A DNA stretch of 64,000 nt, from the NCBI RefSeq assembly GCF_002443255.2, contig NW_019211458.1:14379939-14443938 (forward strand), written 5' to 3'. Below the pieces are notes generated by a model, which saw only the letters and a program-made list of their open reading frames with translations, did not search any database and was not told the origin of the DNA. Position 1 is the stretch's first letter, and every line of letters starts with the position of its first letter. A program made the position numbers and the translations under genes. Source of the DNA: Varroa destructor (Eukaryota > Arthropoda > Arachnida > Mesostigmata > Varroidae). This document shows, one piece after another, positions 50,301 through 62,204 of this stretch.

Positions 50301-53300
50301 GAAGTTTACGGCGTCGAAGTGTATTAGCCGTGTTTAGGTTTAGATATAGGAAACTGTTGGACGCGTGTAGCCCAGGCAGGAGATGTCTTGCTTAGAGCCG
50401 CTACGAGAATCAAAACGGTATCGGAAAACCCAATCGCCTAAACTTGAAAATGAGCGAAGGCTAAATGTATTTAACGAGCCAATGAAGCCTAGCGAGTAAG
50501 TTTCATCCAACGAAAACTTTCCACGTTTCCAAGAAGCGTAAAAGGCATCGTCATCACTACCATGGGCAATACGAAGCAAACAAATTATTTAATTTTGACT
50601 TCTAATTGTATATACTGCCGTCTGTATGTATATATATCTCCCGTCTCAAATGTTTGTGATCCAGCCCGATAGCACACATTTTATAATTTTTGTTGCGGTA
50701 TGTTTTTTATGGCATGACTTCTATGCCTTGGACAGTTCGGCCATATGTGAGTCTGTGATGAACAGCTGAATGACTATTTGTCTTGATTTTATGAGGTCTG
50801 CATTGAGGTACAATTGGTTGACCGAACTACCAGTCGAGCCTATCTTATCTAATGCATCGTATCGTAGAGACAACGAAATACACTTTGACAAATCAATGTA
50901 AATGGTAAAGAGGCTTTTTTTCGCATAACTTATATACTTAGCTGTATAACAATAAGAAATCATGTCACACGAGGATATTTCTCAACGCCAACCGATGGCC
51001 TAAATTGCGTCCAATAGGACAACGATAGTTTATTTACCCTAGAACGGTACCATCTAAAACCGCTGAACGGTTTACCCGATAAATCGAAAGTTTAATTGTC
51101 CTTCTCGATAACACGAGCTTACCGCCATCTTTCAGATATTCAGATTCGGATTGCACGTACAGGAGCGCTGCTATTATCAGAAGTAGTCGGTGTTAATTTT
51201 GTCTATATCAGCTGACAGAATCGTAGCGCCATTCCTTTTTCCTGCAGTGACCCTTTTAGAAAAAAATATTTTGCGATATGGTACCTTGTCATATGGTAAA
51301 CTAAATGTTTTTATCATACTAGTTTAACATATCGTTTTAGCTGACTGTAACAAGTGTGGTTTATGGACGTATTGAAACATCGGACAGAAAAGCAAATGCT
51401 GCCTTAGCGTCAAGAACTATTTGTATATGGACAACCGTCGACACGATCAAATACGTTAGTGCGTCTCATGATGAATATAGAAAAATGTAGAAGCACCATT
51501 CACCTGTACAATTAAGGCCGCACAAGTGCTTTGGGCAGAAGTGGATGATTCAATCTTCAATCTGCCCTACAACGTTTTGTGCAAACTCGTATATATACGA
51601 GGTAGACAAACGGGAGCCTGAAGTGCACTTGTCGAAGAAATTAGAGGTTACAACCTTTGCCATTAACTGAAGTCTAATCTTCAGCACAGATTTCGAAACA
51701 GGTAACAGACGATAAAAGCGGTAGACGCCCTGACATGAACATTCCTTTCATGGTTTTGCTCTCTGTGGCAATTCGACAACAATCATACATGTCGACAGTA
51801 GTAATACTCTGTATGTGGTAGCTGTTAGAGCGCTTAAACAGAGCAGATGATTGGGTCGAAGGCGAATTTTACATGTCGGAAGTTGTGTCCATAGCACCAT
51901 CGATTACCCAGATCCAAGGCCAGGGGGCCTTAATAGACAGGACACACGTAAATATTCATCAGCTTATACACAGATCTTTAGAGTAATAACATACACAGTT
52001 ATATATAAATGATATAGAATTTACATGTCGTTAACAGGATTAGCGAAGGAAGCAATGGTCCTTTAGTGAGATCCTATAAATTGACGATCGGAGGTGCACA
52101 TATGTTACGATCTGTGTTTGCCCCCCATCAGTGCCGTTTATTGACCGTCTTTCAGCGCAGTCCACGACGACGGCGATGGCGACGGCGGCAAGTGACAGCA
52201 GAAGGGCGATCGATGTAGTACCAATACTGCTAGAGAACGACGACAATGGTTGTTCATGATAATGTTAATGCTGCTGATGAAGGCCATGAGAAAAAGCGAG
52301 TGTTTTTATCGCCGAAGCTAACATTCAGCAGAGCTAAGCTGCATCGGGCAAGCGGCTGAAAGATCAAGCAAGGACCTGCTACTTCGACAGCTGCGCGGAG
52401 CGTCGGCCGTAGCTAGAGAAAAACTGGCTAGCTTGGAGGGCGCGAAGGCGACCGCCATGTTGTTACTGCTATTGCTGGGTTGACTGCAAGCGGTAAGCAG
52501 CTGGGAGACTTACTGGCGGGCGGAAAGCAACCAAGTGAGCAAGACAGAGGTCACTACGAGCTGTGGTGAGCTAGAATGGAAGGGGAAAAAAGGAAAAAAG
52601 CCTGCGGCGACGGCGCCATTGCTGGCGCATCCAGCAGTTGGCTAGTCAAACCCAGACGCCGGCGGCACTCAGACAAACGGCGAGATGGATAAAAAGAGCG
52701 AACAACTCTCAGACAGTTTAGCAGCAGCTGCTGCTGGGTCGGAGCCAACGCGATAGACTCTGTACATTGAAGCTTACGTTGTTTAGGTCGTTGAACTTAG
52801 CTATCTGAGTTCTATGTTTCACATGAGAGAACAACTGCGCGGAAAAAGAAACAGAAGGTAAAACAGAAGGCATCACACATAAAAATCGGTCACCAGACTG
52901 ACCATAACCGGACTTCCAGTGATCGTAGAAGTGGTCACCACGCTGGTGACAAGTTATAGAGGACGTATCTACTTGCTTATGGTCGAACTTTTGCTAGGAT
53001 CGAGGAGCAGACCTCACCACAGAACGATCGTTTGGTGGGGTGAATGATCTGGGTAGCTACGGCCTCCCACCGCCTCGTCCTTACCGCCAGGCGTATGCGC
53101 CTAGCTTCGCCACTGCTGGGCCAGTGAGAGTTACGCATGAGGCGAAAGAGAGAGAGAGAGAGAGAGTGAGAGACCGAAATTGTTGGGTTGCTGGGACGAA
53201 CCGCTGTGTTGAACTGGCCGGATTCAGCTCTGCTGGGCCGGGTTAGGTCGGAACGAAACCGTCATCGAATGGCTCCTTTAGTCCGCGGCTACCGGCAGTA

Positions 53301-56300
53301 TCGATACCCCTATACTCCTTTTGGGCAAGCGGCCTGCTCGTCCTTACTGGCTAGCGGACAGGTAGTTGGCCGTCGGGGGCTGCCGCTTCTATCTTCAATT
53401 CCATCTGCGTTGTGCGGGTCGATGTTTGAGGGAGGGCTACGCAGGCTGCATGTGGATAGAAGCTAAACCCCGTTGAGAGTAGCGAATAGCAGCTCCGACT
53501 GTGAGCCAAAGCTACGATTAGGGAAAAAGAGATATTGCGATCGCTGCCGCGAACCAGTTTCTTCTCGATTGTCGATCACCAAACGAGGAAAGCACCGAAA
53601 GGAGAAGAAAGAGCTGTGGCTGATAGTGACATGGGGCAAGACAGCGGAGCAAATTTCTCGACTACCGCCGTACGACTACAATACAGGGCAAAAAGGAGGA
53701 ACTGGAAGAACGAAGCTGACGGCGAGCAACGCCCAATGATAGCGGGCATCAAGGGCAATGGAGCGAGGGCTCAGGAGCTCTGGTTTTCGAACGATGTTGG
53801 AGGAAGTTCTGGGCAAGGAGATTGGGCCGAATGTCGCAGCATAGAGACAGACGCTCAATGCATTGCCTCCACTCCGTCATCCCTCGATTGAAAGAAAGAA
53901 AGCTAGCCAGCTCGACTCTGTGAGAAGGGGGTAGTTATGAGTAACCGAACGCAAAAGAGGCCTTCACAACGCTGTTCAGGCATAAGCTGTAGTCTGGGCA
54001 GCGACAACAAGGGGTGCTGAGCCAGTGCTTCTTTGCAGTCCTGCCACCGCTAGCTCTAATGCTAGAGGGAGCAGTACGAAACAAACCAAAGTTGGTACTG
54101 ATGATGATCCATAGTCCCAGACAGAGTTGGGACGAAGGAGCTTGAAAGAGAGAAATATACGGGAAAGTTGGTTTGGCAGGTCAACACACAATGCGTAGTG
54201 AGGGGTTCGAGGGTGGCCAGTCGACGACGAGGTGTGTATGTGGGTAGATGAAAACCGGGCTCAACGGGGAAACTCCTGCGGTCAAGGGGAAAACGACAGC
54301 GGGAAATCACAGGACGTCGAGCGCATGGGGAGAAAAGTTCAGCTGCTGGGGTCTTAGAGTAAGTGCATGGTAAACACAGAGGGGAGGTATAAATGACATC
54401 TTGTGGACACAAGACAGGATATGCCATGCCGTGTCAAATAAAAGAAAGACAAGAATATAAAACAAACTCTTTCTATTAGGAAAAAGAGTAAGTAATGTGC
54501 ATGGTACCATGTCATTTGAACCCAGTACGAGCATCAGTATTCGCCGCCATTGGGGGACCTCCAGCTAGGCCAGCTAGCAGCTCTCCACCACTAAAATGTA
54601 TGGGTGGCAGAAAACGAGAAAAAAAGAGAAGAGTGTTTGCAAATTGAAAGATGCATTAGATGAACGCTTGGCGGCTCATAGCATAGAATTTGGGATAACT
54701 AAGGTATATCTGCGTATCTATCCTAACGTACTGCTAAGTATAATGTATAGTTGAGTACATACTATACAGTGTGGGCCTTAAAAGAAGAGAGTAATCTTTT
54801 AAAGCGAAACCCCTCTATTGCTGATTATTTAACTAATTAAAAATACCACTGAAAGGCGACAGTAAGTTTTTAAAGTAAATGTAATATTTGGGAGGGATAA
54901 AATTACTATCTAGAGCCTATCAGTAAAACGTTCAACTTAGAAGATATCATTGGCCGTTTGAACAGCAGCAACACATTTGAAGTTCCAGTCAAAATATATC
55001 TTCATCGGCCAAAACTAGTCTAAGATAAACTTCGTTACATTACGAGCGTTTTGCTCTGAATACGTTTGTAGGCAGATTCAATGTTTCATGACGCGAAAAA
55101 TAAAAAAGGCATGAATTTGCAAACACCTTCGATAAACGCGTCGTGACGGTTTTCGTTAACAAAATGAAGCTATATCTAGTAGATAAAAAGGTTTATGATT
55201 TTATTTGTTAATTTTCCAAATACAAAGTTAAGTCAAAGGACGTATCTAAAATAATTGACAAACGAAAATAGGTCGTGCTACAATTGAGGTATTCCTAGTG
55301 TTATAATTATTCATGATTCATGCATTCAACATTGCATTGTACCCCTCATCTGTGACTTATAATTGTTGATGTTAAGCCCCCTAGACATCATCCCCTAAAG
55401 TCGGCCTACACATGCTTCTTGCACAATTGATTAGTGCGTAAGCTAAATTTTCTCGTGTGGGTAACGGGGGCTTTATAATTCTGAGCAGGCATTATAAAGG
55501 CAGCACAGATTTGGATGCACGTCCTTTTACGTGGCCGCGTATTTGCGTGTGGATCTTTTTCATGAATAAATTTAGAAGATCTGTTCAATGTATTTCATGC
55601 GCCATTCCAGCCATGTAGCCGGTCGTGTGTTTGGTAACGTTCATTTTTCCTATTTCATTTATTACCTCCGTTGCTGGAAAGCGTCAGGTCGGCGAAAACG
55701 GCAAACGACAGATGCAACCTGCAGTAAGGAAAACTTACCATTTGTGACCGGCACAGACATCTTTTGACGCGCATATACAAAAGACGCTTTTCTTATTGCT
55801 GGCGGTTTACATCGAGTCTCTACCATCCATTGAGCCATTCATAGGACTATAGAAATAGATCGTGCTTCACTCAGCAATGGCTGTGACGGTGTCACGCTAC
55901 CTCGCGCCTCACAGGTTTATTCGTGGACCTACTGAAGGATCGACTCGGATGTAGATACGGATATAGAAAGGAAACTTAGCTGACGGGAGAGGGTTAATTG
56001 TTCGTTTCATTGTGGCCAAGACGCGGTTGAACTATATATAATTATATAACTGCAGCATCCTTATAGCTTCCATCGTTTCTGGTGCTGCATAATATATCGT
56101 TCGTTGCAGTAAACAACATCGAGGGTTGTACTACCTGGATCACAAAATATTAGACGGAAACCTGAATAGAGCCAGTAAATAACGGACGCACATGCTATTT
56201 TATTAACTCTATTTTGAAAGAGCATTAACAAGGGAACTTAAAGCAGCTTGACTGTGCCGGGAGTTCTGTTCAGCATATGGGCTCGCTTATATGCTCAGGG

Positions 56301-59300
56301 CAGTCGTATCACATCGAGCTCGTATGGGGGCGCTGCGTATATACAGATATCGTCGTTTCTGATTTGTAATCAGGAATGTCGCTACGAGAGCCACACACGA
56401 TGCCGAGCACGTAGTTTTTCTTCAGATATGTGAAGTCTTCTGATACACAGGACGTTCTTAGTCCTAATAAAGGGCACCAGACTTAAGTTTTGCTTCTGCA
56501 CTACGGATTGGACGCTATGAGATTTATTAGTCAATATGAGTATGCGCCGATAGTCGGTGGCTGGAATAGCTAAATATCAGTAAGCAAGTTTCAACACGAT
56601 TGGTGCTTTCGTGTTGCTTATCGCCCATTGCATCAAATCGTCTTATGGTAGTCGATTTGATGTCTTAGTCGCAATACCTTTTTATTCGAGTTGGTTTATA
56701 CTTTTGTAGTATATTGAGAGATGGTACCTTTAAAATGGTTTACCCTGACAAAAGGCTCCAGTAGAAACGGTCTTCTGTACATTATTAACTAAACCCAAGC
56801 CAAGTTAACAACTGTTTGAATTGTGATCACAATGCTAAGCTGAAATTTAAAAAAAAATTAAAAGAAATTTGATTAGGTGATCTATACAAAAACCTCTTTA
56901 GAAATCCAAAAAATGAAACCAAGCCGTTGGTTGATGCGGGCGTGACTGATGTGCCCTTCAGCACATCAGCTATGTCGACAATATAGCTCAGGAACTCTAT
57001 AGGAGAAGCATCGTATCTTACTTCTCGTTTAGACGCCCCCGTTACCCCCAAAACTAACTTTCTCCTCGATCTGAATAGAACACGATCGTTGATTACGAAA
57101 TTGCTTGCTAACTTGGAGCTTTAGATAGAAGACTTTGTTAATCCACACAAAGTGACCGAGTTTAAAAGCATTTTCCGAAAATCTATATATGCTTCCCCAT
57201 TATCCCGGTAACGCCGACGAAAAGTGATCATCGCACAGTTTTGTTGCTCATGGGGTCAGACTATTTTTCCTAGATTGCCCACCCCGGGAATAATGCACCA
57301 CTATCAGAGCTTTAGAAACGACGAGCAGACAAACTCGTTAGGGTGCTATAGTGGCCGAGTCAATATTAAAGCAAGTAGAATAGAATGTTATTTTCTTCAT
57401 CCGAGTTTCAGCCCTGCATTGTATTGTACAACGATCATACATATCCGGTCGGTTCTGCACTTAATTGTATTGAAACGCGGAAAGCTTGCTGACAATGTTG
57501 CGGCTGCTGTACTGCTATAGGCATTGTTTTAGGGCTAGAACAAAGAACGAGTATTCGGCTCTTCCTTCCCTATCTAGCGTTCTGGTTCCTCTACCAATAC
57601 GATGGTTGAAGAGTTGTTAAAGGATATACTCGTCGTTGCTTGCCAGTATTTAGTCAGTTATTTGTGCTCGACCGTTCGTCACTCGTTGAAGAAGTCACGA
57701 AGTGCTAAGATCTTTGAGAAGGAACCTACGTTTAGATGAGGTTGCGAGGCAGGCCGGCAAAACGACTTTTAACTTTGGCGCATGGATGGCAATATTCTAT
57801 AGACTTGGGTGCGACTGCGTCTTCATTGTCACGATGAGTCACGGAGTCCATGGGGTTACTCTCGCTAGGTCAGGATGATCGCTCTCTGCGAAGGGTACAC
57901 AAGCTCGCAGAGGATTTTTTCGCAGAGAGTCCTACTGTTATAAATTTGACAGCATTTAGCTATTGTATTCACCTGCTCGGAGAGGTACACTGCATTAAAG
58001 AAGACTGATCGGCGGCACAGTTTTTCCGGAAAGGGGGACACGAAGAGGCGTATATGCCAGCTATGACGGTATACACCATCTGTGCATGCCGATAGTAGTT
58101 TGTGCTGATTCACGCAGAACCGCTCGGTGTACAGCTAAAAGCCGAAAGAGGGTCGAGGATGAGTATGATGACAATGATATAATAATTGCAGTCGTATGAA
58201 TTTACCACTGCAACAACGGGAAATTGTCCGAGCTCATAAGTTTAAGCGAGTAGCGCCATAAATATGACATGTTAATGCCTGCAAAAAGTATTAAACAGGC
58301 ATAGAGTAGCGACTACTGAGAGGCAAGTGAAGGAACAAAAAGAACAGTCCATAGGGTATACCCGTGCGGGAACAAGTACATCTAGCACATAGATAGACAC
58401 CAGCCAATTTCGCTGGCTGGCGCAAATTTCATTATTTCTGTTAAGCGATCAGCTAGTTAAATTATGCAAGAATGTACAATTTTATATTGAGTCCTTCGAT
58501 TCATGGGGACGCTTCACAAACAGATTTTCTTGCCTTTGTTTACGATGCCTTTTGTTATTAGGAAATCAGAAAGATTAAGAGAAAATAAATTATAGCTTTT
58601 CGATACGTCAGAAACTACTACCCTAGGCATACTCTTTTCCAATTATGATGATAATAATAATGATGGCTCGTTGAGCTCTAAAATCCAATGTCGTCTCCAA
58701 TGAAGCTCTCATAAAAAGCTGGAACGAGTTTCGAACTGATTTATTATCGTTATTTTTCCTATTATATCTAAATATGATAAGCCATATGTTACAATGGGTA
58801 TGTTAATTTTATACCTAATAAGACAGTAAATCATGATAGAAGGTGACTGAAATCTTCGAAACTGCCTCATGGCATAATTGATATATCTTTTAATAGCTTT
58901 TTTAGCGCATAATCACCTAGTACATTACGTTACTAATAGAAAATCCTCAACAAAAGTATGAAGACCATAATATATTTCTATTGCAATTTGTAGAGAGCGT
59001 ATTTGCTGCGGAGTCGTGTTCAAGGGTCCTCGGGATGAGTTGCTGATCTATCCGAAACTTCTCAAACCATGCGCCTGTCGTCTCCGGAGAAATTCTGCAT
59101 CTAGCCAACACTCACATTCACAGGTCAATTCTTTGTTCATCAAGTATATAAGAGCCGCGTATTTGTACAATATATATTTTTAACTACGTAGCTTTTATTA
59201 TTATGGACAACTTTAATCAAGCTACTTATTATTAGTTCCCTTTTTTTTTTTTTTCGCTATTTTTGGTGTAGTAATCATTCGAATTCATATAAGTGTTGAA

Positions 59301-62204
59301 TTTTTCTTAATTTCGTTGTCAATAGCCGCTTAGTTATTTTGTTCGAGCTTAACACTGATAGAGGAAGGGGTGAGAATGACTAGGATTGTTAAATCAAAAC
59401 CATAGGCGATAGAAATTCTGCCGTCACCTATGTAGGTACAATCGTCGTTTGAAGGGAGTATTTTTAGTAGGACGCCTAAAACTTGAAGAACGCTTCAGTG
59501 TGCTATCCTTGGCCATACTTCAGACCGTCGACCCCATGGACGCTCTCTTATTCAGTTTCCCATATCTTGCTTAATTGTTCTCTCTCACCTCTTCCGTTAC
59601 TTATAATAATAATAAGAACAATGACGACGTCAAACACCGTTGAATACTACTAGAAAAAGCACAACGCTGAAAACGACAGTTCGACCCATTGTGGTCGCTC
59701 AGCCCCCACAGCCGATTCGAATAGGCGCTGCTGTGTCTATCATGACGCCCCTTGCGTATCCCCTCCAGACGAGTTATATGTAGCCCTTTTCTAGTTGCTA
59801 TTAATGGGAAGCGTTCGGATGATAGTTCTCTTCTAAATTTGGACCATCTGTTTCCTAGCACTGGCATGAGATGGCCGCTAATGTTGCCGATGAAAAGCCC
59901 CCCAATGCTATAGGGAATATGTTGGCTCGATAATAGGCCACTGTCAGCGGCTAGTTGTTCAAGATGAGTCCGTGCTGGTTGATATCTTGCACCTTTAGAC
60001 TGACTTTAACATTAACTAACATCGAGGACAAGACGAAGAAAAGGCTGAGCTAGCTGTTCTATGATTTATTGAGTATATATGTTTTTGTCCAACAAAGACG
60101 ATGGCGTGTGATACGAACGATGACTAAGCAATGGATTCTCATAGGCCTAAAGTCGTAGGTTTTTGGTGACTAAATCGTACCACATGAACCGCTTGTCAAC
60201 AATACAGCCTTCAGTTAACAGTTATGAACCGTTCATTTTGTTGACACATCGATACCCTTGCACTATTTTTCTTAATTGTCAACTAGCTTTTTTGAGAACC
60301 AAACCATTTGGAGACAATAGTACTAAATAAAAGCACACCATAGACTAGGTGTATTTATTTTTTTAGACAGTAGTTTTTGATGCGACACTGACATTGGCCA
60401 TCTTTATAGATATTTGTAAAATATGCACTATCTAATCCGGTACTTTTTTTTGCAAGAGCTGAAATTTGCTGTTAGCATGTACTCCTCAAAACAGAGTTAT
60501 AACGAATCGCAGGCCAAACTATAGGATCCCTATGAAACTATAGAACCTTGAATTTTTCCGTATTCCTCTCAGAGTAGTCCTCTCCAAACTCTGTGCTCTA
60601 GTTGTTGGTTTTTAACCAAGGCCTCAACTACTCCGATCCTTCAGTGTGCCCCTCCGTCCGTGAACAAATAGAACTAAACGGGCCCAGTGGGGCTATCGGT
60701 GCCACTGGTTGGTTTGTAATGTATATACTTATCAGTTCCTTCTCTCTATTTACTTTGTCTTCCGTGGAGATAAAACTATTATATATACTAGCAGTTATTT
60801 TAGTATAAGAATCATAGAAGCATGCCTAAAGGTTGAAAAAAACCGATTTTCGAAGCTTCTGATGCGGAACGGCCCTGGCTTGCTGGCCGAATTTCTAAAC
60901 GATAACGTATCTCCGTCAGTTTGACACTATCGGGCCACATTCGGTTTTTACTAACATAGCTGAAAGAAGTATGATCCGTAGTTTATCATATAACATTCCA
61001 CACTACGAATTAGCAAGTCGGGAAATGGACAAGAAGCCTAAAACGAGTATATCTCTGAGTGTACTACGGCAGTAAGCCACTAACTATATTAGATAAAGTT
61101 AAGGGCTTAATGGCCATTTTCGCTTGTCTAGTCTCATTTGCAAGGTGATTGCTGTTTTTATGCCGCAAGTTGTGACTAATACTCCCAGCTACAGGAACGT
61201 AAACACCATACCTATATCTAGGTGTTATGGCTGCCTTTAGACTTTCGGGAAAATGAGCTGAAAAAAATGTCATCTTTAAGACCTCTAAGTCCGAAATGTC
61301 GGCCAAGTGTTGACTAGTTTTTCCTTATAGTTCCTTGTACCATTGAGAAGCTGATATTGAAAGGCTCTTTGTTTTTTAAGCTCGCAAAATAAGGGTAAAG
61401 CATTTTTCTTTTTTGAAAAAACTCGATTTCCTACACATTTCGATTGATGAATTATATACTGATTTGAACTATGGCGGGTAAGAATTTGAAAAGCACGTCG
61501 ATGTGGAAATGGCAGAGCGGATTAGTTGCAGCCAGTTTGTAGGATTACTTATTAACGAAGTAGCGAGCTGAGGACAATTCGATAGGTCAGCACCTGACCA
61601 AGAGGTCCGGACCTAGGTAAGGCTGTTGCCGCATGCAAGGCCGGAGACTAATCTTGCAGTTTTTTAATCTCAAACACCGCTGCAATAACGGCAGCAAAAT
61701 GACTTTATCTGAATTTAATCGGTGAAGAAGATAATTGCAAATAAGAGACAACGAAGCTCAGCAGGGTAACTGCAATAGAATACCTGCTGGTGCATACCCG
61801 TGTTTTTGGCTTCGGCTGGTTTTGATATCAGACATGTATATTAGATACGGTTCCGGCAACGCAGTTACCAGGCATAGGTCCACAGATCCGTCTAATAATA
61901 ATAACATTTAGTTGTTTCTTTTTCTGCTTGCGTATTTCACCTTGAATGACTTCATTAGGACTCTAACAGTTCAGCTTGTGTCACGCCGAACTCTGAGGTT
62001 CTTCTATTGCCGACGAGTCCGGAATCGCTCAGCACATCAGATACGTTCCCCACAGCATACGGCGTGAAGCGGCATCGAGACTTGACAGATGCCCTTGCCG
62101 AAGCCGAGGCGGGCATCGCGGGAGAGGCCGAAGGTGTCCCCGACAGTCCTACAATCAGAACTAACGGGACAACAACAACATCAGCCGCAGCCTTTTTCGT
62201 CTAA
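38982..62204 (+). CDS. SINHCAF: SINHCAF/FAM60A, SIN3-HDAC complex subunit, six coding exons
   Basis: Exons 38982-39040, 41843-42011, 43619-43850, 44878-45163, 58994-59123 and 61959-62204 join in matching phases into 373 codons plus TAA. SINHCAF is a nuclear subunit of the SIN3-histone deacetylase co-repressor. Diagnostic blocks run in order: MFSFHKPKIYRSVHGCCICR (1-20); AKSSSSRFTDSAKYE and EICNACVLLVKRWKKLP (21-67), with Cys16, 17, 19, 41, 53 and 56; NHVVDARAGPG (75-85); a Lys/Pro/Arg-rich linker (about 86-147); a Ser/Asp/Glu-rich low-complexity part (about 154-215); SSFIDNTFWRK then ERICCGVVFKGP and LKPC (239-275). Human SINHCAF is about 221 residues; the extra length is the linker and the C-terminal 81 residues of exon 6. 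Intron 4 is 13.8 kb. The last splice is the least certain: reading through its GTCAAT donor gives a stop at 59181-59183 and a 311-residue form. Confidence 0.93.
39644..39659. repeat. (ATC)n microsatellite
   Basis: Five ATC units in intron 1 of SINHCAF. Confidence 0.8.
41040..41112 (+). ncRNA. 5S rRNA-like fragment (degenerate)
   Basis: GGAAGTTAAGCACC at 41065-41078, then GGCCCGG and TAGGTGACCCGCC, follow the order and spacing of the internal control region of eukaryotic 5S rRNA (GAAGTTAAGCA, GGCCCGG, GGATGGGTGACCGCC). The 5' third and the 3' end do not match well. It is most simply a 5S pseudogene or the 5S-derived head of a SINE, not a working gene. Confidence 0.45.
41843..42011 (+). CDS. 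SINHCAF: SINHCAF coding exon 2
   Basis: This exon begins with the last base of Arg20 and encodes residues 21-76. It has the most conserved block of the family, AKSSSSRFTDS, and the CxxC pair of EICNACVLLVKRWKKLP. The acceptor TTGTTTTCCAG and donor GTAAGG are strong. The phase is 0 at the 3' end. Confidence 0.96.
42012..43618 (+). other. SINHCAF: SINHCAF intron 2
   Basis: This 1.6 kb intron is phase 0. A minus-strand frame (43145-43420) reads SAGPVVYYYFPTPAKPRPTV and has coding-like codon use, but I recognise no family. Confidence 0.9.
43619..43850 (+). CDS. SINHCAF: SINHCAF coding exon 3
   Basis: This exon opens with VVDARAGPG, the invariant continuation of exon 2. It then encodes a Lys/Pro/Arg-rich linker with a likely nuclear localisation character (KKKPMKPPRR) and ends YY in phase 1 at GTTAGT. 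The linker is longer and more basic than in vertebrates. Confidence 0.93.
43851..44877 (+). other. SINHCAF: SINHCAF intron 3 with GC-rich 3' part
   Basis: This 1.0 kb intron has an (ATT)n microsatellite at 44299-44333. Its last 290 bp turn GC/CpG-rich and include CTTCG pentamer repeats (44746-44766). The GC-rich end may be an internal promoter. Confidence 0.85.
44299..44333. repeat. (ATT)n microsatellite
   Basis: About eleven ATT units in intron 3 of SINHCAF. Confidence 0.9.
44878..45163 (+). CDS. SINHCAF: SINHCAF coding exon 4
   Basis: This exon encodes residues 154-248 and two bases of Lys249. An acidic Ser/Asp/Glu-rich stretch (DAGFESDSSIESDSGGG) is followed by a charged linker and SSFIDNTFWRK, the counterpart of human FSFLDLTYWKR. 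The donor is GTGAGT. The acceptor CTTTCAG is the only AG in the open frame upstream. That frame stays open to an ATG pair at 44829-44834, so an alternative first exon is possible. Confidence 0.88.
48931..49261 (+). CDS. Two-exon unknown candidate nested in SINHCAF intron 4
   Basis: Exon 48931-49025 (ATG start, MIAGKSEKWHELKEADYSLS) and exon 49093-49261 join across a 67 bp intron with a GTGAGT donor and a TTTGCATAG acceptor. Together they give 87 codons ending in TAG. The second exon reads PLKERILVELHGNGSDFVSV, then FYCDVHFEVLDKHWKDIPF. The frame is also open upstream of the ATG to an AG at 48896-48897, so an earlier exon is possible. Codon use is coding-like on both sides. I recognise no family; the V-x-F-Y-C-D...EVL spacing only vaguely recalls a Tudor strand pattern. 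It may be a nested gene, a pseudogene fragment or chance. Confidence 0.3.
52100..54600. promoter_or_regulatory. GC-rich block inside SINHCAF intron 4
   Basis: CpG-containing sequence with a (GA)n run near 53149-53166, a perfect 7-bp inverted repeat at 52934-52950 and an inverted ATGGCGG motif near 52453. Many overlapping frames on both strands are composition artefacts. It resembles the upstream GC-rich tracts and may be an alternative promoter or enhancer. Confidence 0.3.
56827..57070 (-). CDS. Unknown minus-strand exon-like frame
   Basis: On the minus strand a GTGTTCTATTCAG acceptor at 57071 is followed by a frame reading SRRKLVLGVTGASKREVRYD, then PIEFLSYIVDIADVLKG and SFFGFLKRFLYR, to a stop at 56827-56829. 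The tail before the stop is AT-rich, suggesting a donor is missed earlier. No family was recognised. A further frame at 57865-58113 on the same strand could belong with it. Confidence 0.2.
58994..59123 (+). CDS. SINHCAF: SINHCAF coding exon 5
   Basis: This exon completes Lys249 and encodes ERICCGVVFKGPRDELLIYPKLLKPC. It aligns with human QKICCGIIYKGRFGEVLIDTHLFKPC. The acceptor is GCAATTTGTAG. I end it at CACAG followed by GTCAAT, because the sequence beyond turns AT-rich and non-coding in character. If that donor is unused, the frame continues 19 codons to a stop at 59181-59183. Confidence 0.85.
59124..61958 (+). other. SINHCAF: SINHCAF intron 5, or 3' UTR of the short form
   Basis: This segment contains the alternative stop at 59181-59183, a poly-T run at 59241-59254 and an AATAAA at 60326-60331 that could end a short transcript. 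The + frame 60602-60808 is not convincing as an exon. Confidence 0.55.
61959..62204 (+). CDS. SINHCAF: SINHCAF coding exon 6 (C-terminal extension)
   Basis: The frame opens immediately after TTCATTAG, preceded by a pyrimidine-rich tract (TTTCTTTTTCTGC). It has strong GC-ending codon bias and a TAA stop at 62202-62204. Phase 0 matches exon 5. The product is Ser/Thr-rich, then has an alanine/glutamate helix (LTDALAEAEAGIAGEAEG) and a Thr/Ala tail ending AAAFFV. No domain was recognised. It could instead be the last exon of an unrelated gene, but no other upstream exon was found. Confidence 0.55.
   Translation, partial: DSNSSACVTPNSEVLLLPTSPESLSTSDTFPTAYGVKRHRDLTDALAEAEAGIAGEAEGVPDSPTIRTNGTTTTSAAAFFV

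Larger units (their letters stand above)
45164..58993 (+). other. SINHCAF: SINHCAF intron 4 (13.8 kb)
   Basis: Between the strong GTGAGT donor after FWRK and the TTTGTAG acceptor before ERICCG. It contains a two-exon coding-looking candidate (48931-49261), minus-strand frames at 50340-50579, 50721-50963, 56827-57070 and 57865-58113, and a GC-rich block at about 52100-54600 with a (GA)n run near 53149-53166. None can be named. Confidence 0.85.

Noticed and set aside
50721..50963. Resemblance of IYIDLSK to the IDLSKAFD motif of non-LTR reverse transcriptases
   Set aside because: The catalytic motif is incomplete, no other reverse transcriptase motif is nearby, and the frame is too short to support an element.
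57850..58011. 53-residue + strand frame MGLLSLGQDDRSLRRVHKLA
   Set aside because: It looks protein-like but overlaps an open minus-strand frame and an inverted repeat of CTCTCTGCGA. No family match and no exon boundaries.
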